From: Paenibacillus sp. YPG26
GTDB lineage: Bacteria; Bacillota; Bacilli; Paenibacillales; Paenibacillaceae
DNA: 64,000 bases
Reading direction: 5' to 3'
Assembly (NCBI RefSeq): GCF_023704175.1
Contig: NZ_CP084530.1
Span: forward strand, 3,658,001-3,722,000
The translations under genes were made by a program, and so were the position numbers. The notes beneath the pieces were generated by a model, which was given only the letters and a program-made list of their open reading frames with translations, searched no databases and was not told the origin of the DNA. Below are positions 1 to 7,971 of the stretch, one piece after another (within the stretch, counting starts at the first letter, position 1; every line of letters starts with the position of its first letter).

Positions 1-1252
1 GCTTGCCCTGCGGGATGTCCAGCGAGATGCCGTGAACCGCAGCCCCGGCAGCCCCTTCGTAGCTGTAGCTCACTCCATCAAGCTGGATATGCGCAGCGGC
101 CGGCTTCGTGAAGGCTTCGCTGATAAGAGCGCCGGCTCCGCGAGCGGCTCCCGGCCACCCAAGGCCCACCGGCGCGGCTTCTGCAGCTCCCGGCGACTCA
201 TGGCCCTGCCGCGCGGCCTCGGATGCGCCAGCGGCTTCGGCTGCCTTAGCCCCTTCAGCCGCGCGGCCCCGGCCTGCGACCCGTGCCGTTTCTTCCCGGC
301 TGGCCTCAGATATTTCATTCAGCCGGCCCAGCGAGCTCCGGTAACGGGGCAGCTTCTCCACCGCCTCAGATACGGGCAGGAAGACGTCCAGCAGCGGGAA
401 GATGACCAGCACACAGGCGGCGATTAGCGTTCCATTCATCCTGCCGTCTGCCGCCTGACCGGCTGACCACGACATCATGAGCAGCACGCCGCCGAGAACC
501 ACCAGCTGCCCAAGCAGGGCTCTTAGCCTTGCCCATCTTTTGAGCGCCTGGTCCGCCCTTGTAATCCGGGCTTCATCCGCTTCATAGGACGTCAGGAAGT
601 CCCGAGTCCTTCCGCTGATGACCCAAGTGCCAAGGCCCATTACAGCATCTGTCAGCTTCTGATACAGGCGGCTGCGCTCCTGCTTCATCCGCTCCTGAGT
701 TCTCGCTGTCATCAGCAGGGATAGAATAGGGAGCACGCCCAGCAGAATAAGCAGCAGGCCTGCGGCCATCCACGCACAGCCGGCATCGAACCGGCCGAGC
801 GCAGCGATCACCACGGCATACATGACCACGGCAGCCGCCCCCGGAAAGGCGGTGCGCAGATATACATTTTGCAGCTGCTCAATATCCTCCGCCAGCAGTC
901 CGAGGATGTCTCCGGTTCGGTACTTGGAGCGAAGCCTCAGCGCATCCGGCTCCAGACTGTTGTACAGCCGCACACGCATTTGGGACACAATACGCAGCAC
1001 CGCGTTATGCCCGGCCAGCCGCTCCACATAATGCAGGACAGCCCGGCTGATGCCGAATGTCCTTACTCCCACGATGGGAACATACACCAGCAGAATGTTC
1101 TCGGGGCGAAGGGCCGACTTCGAGATCAGGTACCCGGAGGTGAACATCAGCATCGAGGCGGCGGAGGCCGTCAGCACCCCAAGGAGAACAATCAGGATGA
1201 ACCGGCCCGAATGGGCCTTAATGTACGGCTTCAGCCAGCCTTCCTGTCTCAT
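1..1252 (-). CDS. cydC: Thiol reductant ABC exporter subunit CydC (partial, N-terminal part)
   Basis: About 417 codons are present; the gene runs off the window start, so the ATPase domain is missing. Its ATG overlaps the stop of cydD as ATGA (1249-1252), which fixes the start. The visible part begins MRQEGWLKPYIK and is a hydrophobic ABC exporter transmembrane domain with several membrane spans. By family knowledge CydC pairs with CydD as a heterodimeric exporter of glutathione/cysteine or heme-linked reductant in the inner membrane, needed for cytochrome bd assembly. Position as last gene of cydABDC supports this. The CydC versus CydD naming follows the usual order and cannot be proven from the membrane part alone. 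Confidence 0.9.
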   Translation of the reverse strand, partial: MRQEGWLKPYIKAHSGRFILIVLLGVLTASAASMLMFTSGYLISKSALRPENILLVYVPIVGVRTFGISRAVLHYVERLAGHNAVLRIVSQMRVRLYNSLEPDALRLRSKYRTGDILGLLAEDIEQLQNVYLRTAFPGAAAVVMYAVVIAALGRFDAGCAWMAAGLLLILLGVLPILSLLMTARTQERMKQERSRLYQKLTDAVMGLGTWVISGRTRDFLTSYEADEARITRADQALKRWARLRALLGQLVVLGGVLLMMSWSAGQAADGRMNGTLIAACVLVIFPLLDVFLPVSEAVEKLPRYRSSLGRLNEISEASREETARVAGRGRAAEGAKAAEAAGASEAARQGHESPGAAEAAPVGLGWPGAARGAGALISEAFTKPAAAHIQLDGVSYSYEGAAGAAVHGISLDIPQGK

Positions 1253-2982
1253 TCCGCACTCTCCTCCTGCTCTTTGATCAGCGCGTAATAAGCGCCCTGC
1301 TTACTCATAAGGTCCTCGTGGCTTCCCACCTCGGCCACCCTCCCTTGGTCTATGACCACGATGACATCCATATCCGGCAACCAGTGCAGCCGGTGGGTAG
1401 CCAGTATAGCCGTCTTCCCCTCAAAAAGACCCAGCATCGTCGCCTTCAGCTCATACTCTGTCTCTATGTCAAGATGAGCCGTCGGTTCATCCAGCAGGAT
1501 GATTGGACGATCACTGAGAAAGGCCCGGGCAAGCGCAACCCGCTGCTCCTGTCCTCCGCTGAGGCGCCTTCCCCCGCCGCCGATCATCTCCTTGTATCCC
1601 CCGGTCAGCTGCCCCACAACCGGACCAAGCCCTGCCGCCTCTATGGCTTGCTTCACATCTTCCAGAGAAGCCTGCGGCGAATAGAACTTTATATTATCTT
1701 CAAGCGTGCTGCTAAATAGATAAGGCTGCTGCGGGATATACACGATCTGATTCCGCCAGACGGCCTCCGATAATGAAGACATCATTCGTCCATCCACTTG
1801 TACACGGCCTGCAGTCGGGCGGAGGAATCCGCCCAGGATATCAATCAGCGTGGATTTCCCCGCGCCGCTCTCTCCAATGATCCCTATCTTCATCCCCGCC
1901 TCAAGCTCCAGGGTGACCTCTTCAAGCGATGCTCTGCCGCCTTCCTCATGCGTGACGGTCAGTCCCGTCAGGGTAAGTCTGCTCTGCGGAGTCCAGCTGT
2001 AATCCGGCTCAAGCACCGCTTCCCCGTTCAGTTCCTCACTTGACTGGCTGTTAATGATGGCCTGCATGGCCTGCCCAGCCTCCTTGCCATCCAGGGTAGC
2101 ATGAAAGTCCGCGCCTACCATCCGTACAGGAAGGAAGTACTCCGGTGCCAGAATTAATACAGTCAGTGCTGGTAAAAGCACCATATTCCCGCTAACCAGC
2201 CGTAGCCCCAGGCTTACCGCTACGGAAGCAACCGACAGCATAGTGAAGAAATCCAGCGCGAATGAAGAGAGAAATGCCGTTCGCAGTGTCTTCATTGTGG
2301 CTAACCGGTAGCTGCCGCTTACTCGTTCAATGGACTGGCTGTGCGTGCGGCTGCGTCCCAGGAACCTGAGCGTCTCCAGTCCTCGCAGGGAATCCACAAA
2401 GTGGTTCGACAAAGCTCTGTAGGTCTGCAGCTGCCCTTCGGCTTGCCTTCTCGCTGCAAGTCCGACCAGAATCATGAAGACGATCAGAATGGGCATGGTT
2501 ACAGTCAATATCGTCCCTGAAGCCACATCCAGGCTGTAGATATAACCGAGAATCAGCATGGGTGTGAACCCGCCAGCCAGCATTCGCGGCAGCAGCAATT
2601 CGACATAATTGCGGAATTTAGTGATCCCTTCCAGCACAAGGGTAACAAGATTACCCGTACCTTCCCTGCCCGCATATCTCGGTCCAAGCTCGAAGAGCTT
2701 GACCATCAGCTGGTTCCGCATCCGGGCACCTGTAAGCTCGGCGAATTGAGCAGCAATAGACTGCTGGAAGTAGACCGTAATCTGGCGTACGGCAAAAGCA
2801 CACAGGAACAGCGCGGCTGTTCCGTATTGCTTCCGCAGAGGTTCCCCTGCGAAGAGGGCGGTGACGGTCTCCGCCAGCCACTTCGCTTGCAGGATAATTG
2901 ATAGAGTCTGAATCAAGGTCAGGCCGGCCATAGCTGCCATCACCGGCCGTATGCCTCTCAGACCCAGCAGCTCGCGGCCCAT
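1249..2982 (-). CDS. cydD: Thiol reductant ABC exporter subunit CydD
   Basis: 577 residues: an N-terminal exporter membrane domain (about residues 10-300) followed by a nucleotide-binding domain. Walker A is GESGAGKST at residues 370-378, the signature is LSGGQ near 481, and Walker B is IILLDEP. Partner of CydC; together they export reductant needed to assemble cytochrome bd. The start codon shares one base with the cydB stop (TAATG) and the stop overlaps cydC by four bases, so the operon is probably translationally coupled. In Bacillus this third gene is often called cydC; the family models usually call it CydD. Confidence 0.93.
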   Translation of the reverse strand: MGRELLGLRGIRPVMAAMAGLTLIQTLSIILQAKWLAETVTALFAGEPLRKQYGTAALFLCAFAVRQITVYFQQSIAAQFAELTGARMRNQLMVKLFELGPRYAGREGTGNLVTLVLEGITKFRNYVELLLPRMLAGGFTPMLILGYIYSLDVASGTILTVTMPILIVFMILVGLAARRQAEGQLQTYRALSNHFVDSLRGLETLRFLGRSRTHSQSIERVSGSYRLATMKTLRTAFLSSFALDFFTMLSVASVAVSLGLRLVSGNMVLLPALTVLILAPEYFLPVRMVGADFHATLDGKEAGQAMQAIINSQSSEELNGEAVLEPDYSWTPQSRLTLTGLTVTHEEGGRASLEEVTLELEAGMKIGIIGESGAGKSTLIDILGGFLRPTAGRVQVDGRMMSSLSEAVWRNQIVYIPQQPYLFSSTLEDNIKFYSPQASLEDVKQAIEAAGLGPVVGQLTGGYKEMIGGGGRRLSGGQEQRVALARAFLSDRPIILLDEPTAHLDIETEYELKATMLGLFEGKTAILATHRLHWLPDMDVIVVIDQGRVAEVGSHEDLMSKQGAYYALIKEQEESAE

Positions 2983-3998
2983 TAGTATTCGAGGTGGTCT
3001 GTCTCGTGAACCCGTTTGTGGAACACGAAGTAACTCCAGATTTGATATCCAAGTACGAAGGGCAGCAGGAACAAGGCCGCGATGGTCATAACCTTAAGCG
3101 AATAAGGCCCGGAGGCCGCGTTATCGATCGTCAAGCTGAAGGCGCTGCTCAGCGAGCTGATCATCACCCGCGGGAACAGCCCGATGAAGACGGATGCGAT
3201 AGACAGGGCGATGATCGTTCCTGTCATGCCGAAGGCCCAGCCGTCTCTTTTGCCCGATATGAACCACCCAGCCAGCAGAAAGGCCGCAAGCCCAAGAACA
3301 GCCACAATCGTGAGCAGCACACCCCGCACTTCGAACACATCGGTCATCCCATACGTCAGGATGGCGAACAGGACAAGCAGCACGGCCAGCGGAATCAGCG
3401 CGGTCTTCGCCTGCCGGCGCGCGCGGTCCCGAAGCTCCCCGGTCGTTCTAAGCACTGTGAACAGAAGCCCGTGAACATAACAGAGCACGACTACCAGCAC
3501 CCCGCCCGCCAGCGTATAGAGATTGACCATGTCAAGCAGACCGGCCTTCATCTCCATGTTCTGATCAATCGGCAGTCCCTTCAGAAGGCCCGAGAAGACA
3601 ACACCCAGCAGGAACGGCGGCAGAAAGCTGCCGGCGAAGATCGCGGCGTCCCAGGTCTTCTTCCACCCTGCGAAATCCACCTTGCCCCGAAATTCGAAGG
3701 CGACCCCGCGTCCGATGAGCGCGAGAAGAAGCACAACCAGCGGGGTGTAGTATCCGCTGAACATGGTCGCATACCAGTTCGGGAAGGCCGCGAAGATCGC
3801 TCCGCCGGCGGTCAGCAGCCATACCTCGTTGGCATCCCAGAAAGGACCGATGGAGTTGATCAGAACCCGGCGCTCTGTGTCATTCCTGGCCAGCACCTGT
3901 GTGGCCATACCCACGCCGAAGTCGAAGCCCTCCAGGAAGAAGAAGCCGATGAACAGTACCGCAACCAGCACGAACCATAATTCATTAAGAGACAGCAT
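2982..3998 (-). CDS. cydB: Cytochrome bd ubiquinol/menaquinol oxidase subunit II
   Basis: 338 residues, all-membrane, beginning MLSLNELWFVLV. A longer open frame exists upstream, but the ATG at 3998 has an ideal AGGAGG site five bases before it and starts where CydB proteins start. Typical CydB features are the early FFLEGFDFGVG and the FWDANEVWLL segment. It forms the structural partner of CydA in the high-affinity terminal oxidase of the membrane. It overlaps the end of cydA by 14 bases, so its ribosome site lies inside cydA. Confidence 0.96.
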   Translation of the reverse strand: MLSLNELWFVLVAVLFIGFFFLEGFDFGVGMATQVLARNDTERRVLINSIGPFWDANEVWLLTAGGAIFAAFPNWYATMFSGYYTPLVVLLLALIGRGVAFEFRGKVDFAGWKKTWDAAIFAGSFLPPFLLGVVFSGLLKGLPIDQNMEMKAGLLDMVNLYTLAGGVLVVVLCYVHGLLFTVLRTTGELRDRARRQAKTALIPLAVLLVLFAILTYGMTDVFEVRGVLLTIVAVLGLAAFLLAGWFISGKRDGWAFGMTGTIIALSIASVFIGLFPRVMISSLSSAFSLTIDNAASGPYSLKVMTIAALFLLPFVLGYQIWSYFVFHKRVHETDHLEY

Positions 3999-5388
3999 GA
4001 TAATCCTCCTTGCCGAACGGATCATGAGTGTGGGCATCCGCAGTTTCTTCCGCATACGGTCCCTTGCTGATAGTACGGACGAACAAATACACCAGCACGG
4101 CGGCAAGCGCCGCGTAGATAAGGCAGAACGCAATCAGGGAGAACAGAATCTGCCCTGAGGTAACACTGGGCGATACACTATCCTTCGTCTGCATGAGACC
4201 GAACACGGTCCAGGGCTGACGGCCGAATTCCGTCATAACCCAGCCGGATGTGTTCGCGATGAAAGGCAGTGAAATGCTGTAGAGCATGATACGCCAGTAC
4301 CATTTACCGGAACGCTCCAGACGCTTCCTTGCGGCCAGATAAGCTCCGTAAGCACTGAGCACAATCATCAGACAGCCGGCGGCAATCATGATGCGGAAGC
4401 TCCAGAAGGTTGTCCGAACCGGCGGAATATAGTTGCCAGGACCATAGATCTTCTCATACTGGGCTTGCAGCTCGTTCATCCCCTTCACTTCTCCCGAGAA
4501 CTTGCTGTACGAGAGGAAGCTCAGCAGGTATGGAATCTTGATCTCATATGTATTCTCTTTGGTAGTCGGATCAATTGCAGCCACGACGGTCCACCCTGCC
4601 GGGTCTCCGCTCTTGCCCCAGAGTCCCTCGCTGGCAGCCATCTTCATAGGCTGGGTCTTCACGAGATACTGTGCCTGCTGGTGGCCAAAGATCGCAGTGA
4701 GGAAGGAAGAGGCCAGGGCTACGATCACCGCGATTTTGAATGATTTCTTGAAAAAGTCCACATCCTGCTTCTTCAGCAGCTTGTATGCACTCACCCCGGT
4801 AATCAGAAAAGCTCCGGTTGCAAATGCGCCCAGCACGGTATGCGGGAATTCCACCCACAGCTGGCCATTGCCGATCAGCGCGAAGAAATCGTTCATCTCC
4901 GCCCGGCCATTGTTCACCGCGAAACCTACCGGTCTCTGCATGAAGGAGTTGGCGGCCAGGATCCAGAATGCGGAGATGGTGGTGCCCAGGGCTACCAGCC
5001 AGATGCTGAGCAGGTGCACCTTTTTGGATAAGCGGTCCCAGCCGAAGATCCACAGACCAATGAAGGTGGATTCCAGGAAGAACGCGAACAGCGCCTCCAC
5101 CGCAAGCGGCGCGCCGAACACATCCCCGACGAACCGGGAGTAGTCCGACCAGTTCATCCCGAACTGGAACTCCTGCAGAATGCCGGTAACTACCCCGACA
5201 GCAAAATTGATCAGGAACAGCTTCCCCCAGAACTTCGCCATTCTTTTGTATTCTTCTTTCCCTTTGACCACGTACATCGTCTCCATGATCGCGATCAGCA
5301 GAACCAATCCGATCGACACCGGAACGAAGAAGAAGTGGAAAATGGTAGTTGCCGCAAACTGAATGCGTGCAAGCAGTAACGTGTCCAT
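3985..5388 (-). CDS. cydA: Cytochrome bd quinol oxidase subunit I
   Basis: 467 residues. The chosen start (MDTLLLARIQFAATTIFHFFF) has a purine-rich GAGGGAAAGAGAG tract before it; the frame stays open 44 codons upstream but that part is not CydA-like. His18 matches the conserved heme b595 ligand, and the GWVMTEFGRQPW segment is the classic CydA signature. The length is shorter than the E. coli protein, as expected of the short Q-loop type common in Firmicutes. It oxidises menaquinol and reduces oxygen under low oxygen. First gene of the operon; two Fnr/Rex-type palindromes lie upstream. Confidence 0.97.
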   Translation of the reverse strand: MDTLLLARIQFAATTIFHFFFVPVSIGLVLLIAIMETMYVVKGKEEYKRMAKFWGKLFLINFAVGVVTGILQEFQFGMNWSDYSRFVGDVFGAPLAVEALFAFFLESTFIGLWIFGWDRLSKKVHLLSIWLVALGTTISAFWILAANSFMQRPVGFAVNNGRAEMNDFFALIGNGQLWVEFPHTVLGAFATGAFLITGVSAYKLLKKQDVDFFKKSFKIAVIVALASSFLTAIFGHQQAQYLVKTQPMKMAASEGLWGKSGDPAGWTVVAAIDPTTKENTYEIKIPYLLSFLSYSKFSGEVKGMNELQAQYEKIYGPGNYIPPVRTTFWSFRIMIAAGCLMIVLSAYGAYLAARKRLERSGKWYWRIMLYSISLPFIANTSGWVMTEFGRQPWTVFGLMQTKDSVSPSVTSGQILFSLIAFCLIYAALAAVLVYLFVRTISKGPYAEETADAHTHDPFGKEDYHAVS

Positions 5389-5505
5389 CTCTCTCTTTCC
5401 CTCTTTCTGAATTTGTTGTTGTTCAAGAGTGGCATTGCCGGGGTTACATTGCCCGAGGTGAACAAGTGAGCTTGAAACCATGGATGCCACTCTTGATCCA
5501 TCATG

Positions 5506-5521
5506 TGTGATCCTGGTCACT
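5506..5521. promoter_or_regulatory. Proximal Fnr/Crp-type palindrome upstream of cydA
   Basis: TGTGA-N6-TCACT, 118 bases before the cydA start. It fits the Fnr consensus of Bacillus (TGTGA-N6-TCACA/T) with both half sites intact. A Crp-family activator or repressor is the likely binder; which one cannot be told from the sequence. Confidence 0.55.
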
Positions 5522-5588
5522 ATTTTCGCAAAAGTTGGCTTCTACGCTTATGATAATTGTTACAATCAACAGGTTAATTCAGACAGAT

Positions 5589-5606
5589 TTGTGACGGATA
5601 TCACAT
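5589..5606. promoter_or_regulatory. Distal Fnr/Rex-type palindrome upstream of cydA
   Basis: TTGTGA-N6-TCACAT: a perfect TGTGA-N6-TCACA core, and one mismatch from the Rex consensus TTGTGA-N6-TCACAA. Its centre is 84 bp (about eight helical turns) from the proximal site. Both Rex and Fnr are known to control cyd genes in Gram-positive bacteria; the sequence does not decide between them. Confidence 0.6.
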
Positions 5607-5747
5607 AATTATCCATAGACAAATAGACTATCCCCGGCCAACATGCTTCCAGGTACAGCAGCAGGCTTGTTATAGTTCACCTGTCTACTCTATGGAGAGC
5701 ATATCAATCAAGGACAGCCCTTATCGTGTAATCTTGCCTGTGCACGG

Positions 5748-6203
5748 TTATGAGGCAGGATGATTGTGCTTATCCCGCCGCTGATCCAGCAAATGCCGCA
5801 TCGTCAGCACAGGGTGTCTCAGCAGCATTCGGGGACCCGAATATCTCATCACCTCTTTAATCTGCAGCCGCTGCCCCGGCTTGTAACAATGTACCTTACA
5901 CTCCACACATGTCGACTTCTCTTCCCCGAACTGACAGAGGTTAAGCCGCTTCATCGCATACCGGTGCAGTGTATAGCACTCCCGGCATAATTTGAGGGTC
6001 CGGCTGCCGTTATCACAGCTGTGCACGCGGCTTGCCCGGTCATGATGGCCCGAGCAGTACCTTCCGATCATGAAGCTGACAGTCAGCTTCTCACGGTTGA
6101 TTCGCGGGCCGTTATTGGCCGGTCTTCGTACTCTATGCGGCTTAATGTTAGATTCCAGTGCCGGTTCGCCTGGCCGGCAGCCTGTTCCTTGTCTATGTTC
6201 CAT
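5748..6203 (-). CDS. YgbA-like, nitrous oxide-stimulated promoter family protein
   Basis: 151 residues with an AGGAGGAGATT ribosome site before the ATG. The second half is Cys-rich (LCRECYTLHRYAMKRL, then CQFGEEKSTCVECKVHCYKPG) and ends in a VMRYSGPRMLLRHPVLT segment. This Cys pattern and the RMLLRHP ending match the small family named after a nitrous oxide-stimulated promoter, whose E. coli member YgbA is under NsrR control. The biochemical role is not known to me; the clustered Cys suggests metal or Fe-S binding. It is transcribed towards cydA, about 360 bp away, so a shared response to low oxygen or nitric oxide is an inference. Confidence 0.75.
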   Translation of the reverse strand: MEHRQGTGCRPGEPALESNIKPHRVRRPANNGPRINREKLTVSFMIGRYCSGHHDRASRVHSCDNGSRTLKLCRECYTLHRYAMKRLNLCQFGEEKSTCVECKVHCYKPGQRLQIKEVMRYSGPRMLLRHPVLTMRHLLDQRRDKHNHPAS

Positions 6204-6608
6204 AATCTCCTCCTGAACACCGTGTTTCTCAGCTTATCCGCATTGTACCTGCTTAAGGCGGGGATCGCTGTGATTCCCGCAACATCCTTCCCGGCCAGAC
6301 GCCTCTCCCGTTGAAGCAAGACATTTTTTATCAATGGCAGAACACCCAGGAGCACCATAAGCGGAATCGTCAGGAAATCGTCCTAATTTAGGATGGAAAT
6401 TCCATAAAATCTCTCATCAGGTTGGCGAATTATGCTAGATGCCATTATACTTATTTAGGTTGCTATATATTAGGAATACAAGCCTATCAAGCACGCTATG
6501 AAAAGGAGCTTAAATCCATATAACTAGGCGACCTTGGTAATATTAGCAACTTTCCACAGTTTTGTGCGTTTATATATTACATATGAGAAAGGGAGAGTAC
6601 CGATCCTG
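6204..6608. other. Gene-free region between the ygbA-like gene and the first GT-C gene
   Basis: No convincing gene. On the plus strand TTGGCG (6422-6427), an 18-base spacer and TATACT (6446-6451) form a plausible sigma-A promoter for the downstream glycosyltransferase, giving a leader of about 150 bases. A small palindrome TCCTAA-T-TTAGGA sits at 6381-6393, of unknown meaning. Confidence 0.4.
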
Positions 6609-7859
6609 ATGCAATCTTTTTGGTCTAAGTCTATTCGGGGCAACAAACCTGCTGTAATTATTCTGCTGCTTATTATATTTATTCTAGCAGCTTATTTGAG
6701 AGTTGATTTCCTCAGATCTGTCCAGCACTCCGTCTCCACAGATTCCAAGCAGTACGACATTATGGTCAAGCAGATTCTGGAGAAAGGGGTATATGGCTAC
6801 AGAAGCACGGAATCCAATGCCCAAGTGTCGCCAGGTCTGCCTATGTTCATGGCGGCAGTCTATAAGCTGGTAGATTACAAGACCCATGACCCGGCTCCTT
6901 ATATTCGTTATATTCAGGTTGTGCTCAGCCTCATTACCCTCTTTCTCATTTACCGGCTGGCTAGGCGCATGGGAGGTACTGCAGCCGGACTACTGGCTGC
7001 CTTTATTGGCGCCATTTATCCTCCATTTATCTGGAGCAACGGCGCAGTACTCACTGAGGTTATGTGTACGTTCTTCCTGGTCTCTTACTTGTATCTTCAG
7101 ATTATTGCGTTCGAGAAGAAGACCTGGAAATGGGCCTTGGCCAGCGGCACTCTGATCGGGCTGACCGTACTGACCCGGCCGGAATTCCTGCCGCTGATCT
7201 TTGTATGTCACGCCATCTACTTCCTCTGGACGAGAAAGTGGAAGGACACACTCAAGCTCCTGGTAATTACCGCGATTGGGGCCGGGATTATCCTGTCCCC
7301 ATGGATGATCCGCAACATCATTACCATGAAGCAGGTCATTATCGTCGCGACTCAAGTGAACCCATTTGCCGCCGGAACCTACCCTTACAACAACTATTTG
7401 GACGGTATGGTAGACCGTCATGGCAAGACTCAAATAGAGGTTGCCAAAGAACGCCTTAAGATTGGCTTCACCGAGAAGCCAGGATTGTTCCTGAAATGGT
7501 ACACCATCGGGAAGCTGGAATACATTTATGGGAAAATGTATTTCGGAGCCGGACACAAGCCTTATTACTCGGTCTTCCCCTATGCTATCCGGAATTTATT
7601 TCACCAGTGTCTAGTCTTGTTCTTCCTGATCGCCTTGATCGGCACTGCCCGCCGGTTCCGCAGACCTGAATTCCTGCTGGCCTCGTCCGTGGTTGTCATG
7701 TCCTTGATCCGGCTGGTCTTCGTTCCGGAATTCAGATACAACTACACCGCCATGCCGGTCATTATTATTCTGGACTGCGTCATTGGCGTTGCCATGATCC
7801 GCTGGGTATACAGCCGCTATAAAGGACGGAAGAATCCTGCTCCAGCTCTGTCGGAGTAG
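6609..7859 (+). CDS. GT-C fold glycosyltransferase (ArnT/PMT-like, family 39 type)
   Basis: 416 residues with about 10-12 membrane spans. The ATG at 6609 follows GGGAGAG; a TTG 75 bases upstream in the same frame lacks a well-placed ribosome site. After the first span a loop carries an acidic motif, STDSKQYD, at the position of the catalytic Asp of GT-C enzymes. Such enzymes move a sugar from a polyprenyl-phosphate donor to lipid or protein on the outer face of the membrane. A close paralogue lies at 18894-20099 (shared YGY-x-S-x-ESNA-x-V and YPPF segments). The next gene encodes a secreted protein with a long Ser/Thr-rich linker, a possible acceptor (inference). Confidence 0.82.
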   Translation: MQSFWSKSIRGNKPAVIILLLIIFILAAYLRVDFLRSVQHSVSTDSKQYDIMVKQILEKGVYGYRSTESNAQVSPGLPMFMAAVYKLVDYKTHDPAPYIRYIQVVLSLITLFLIYRLARRMGGTAAGLLAAFIGAIYPPFIWSNGAVLTEVMCTFFLVSYLYLQIIAFEKKTWKWALASGTLIGLTVLTRPEFLPLIFVCHAIYFLWTRKWKDTLKLLVITAIGAGIILSPWMIRNIITMKQVIIVATQVNPFAAGTYPYNNYLDGMVDRHGKTQIEVAKERLKIGFTEKPGLFLKWYTIGKLEYIYGKMYFGAGHKPYYSVFPYAIRNLFHQCLVLFFLIALIGTARRFRRPEFLLASSVVVMSLIRLVFVPEFRYNYTAMPVIIILDCVIGVAMIRWVYSRYKGRKNPAPALSE

Positions 7860-7900
7860 ACCGCGCTCATTCTCTAACCTTATGACAACGTATTGGACAA

Positions 7901-7932
7901 GCACATGAATTCATTCGTGTGCCTCCTTTTCT
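7901..7932 (+). terminator. Likely intrinsic terminator after the GT-C gene
   Basis: Ten-base stem GCACATGAAT / ATTCGTGTGC with one G-U pair, followed by CTCCTTTTCT. The loop is tight, so the innermost pairs are probably open. It would uncouple the GT-C gene from the stalk protein gene. Confidence 0.55.
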
Positions 7933-7971
7933 ATTGTCAAAATTCAGAAATCAAAAGGAGTACATTTGCTA

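Larger units (their letters stand above)
5389..5747. other. Gene-free region upstream of cydA
   Basis: Apart from the two Fnr/Rex-type palindromes, I see no gene here. A clear housekeeping promoter with good -35 and -10 boxes was not recognised on the minus strand; a TATCAT at 5550-5555 is only a weak -10 candidate. Confidence 0.5.

Noticed and set aside
2994..3980. 328-codon open frame on the plus strand
   Set aside because: Lies fully antisense to cydB, has no ribosome site and a Gln/Arg/His-rich composition typical of the reverse of a membrane-protein gene.
6083..6358. 91-codon minus-strand frame
   Set aside because: Overlaps the ygbA-like gene in another frame; the ygbA-like gene has the ribosome site and the family pattern.
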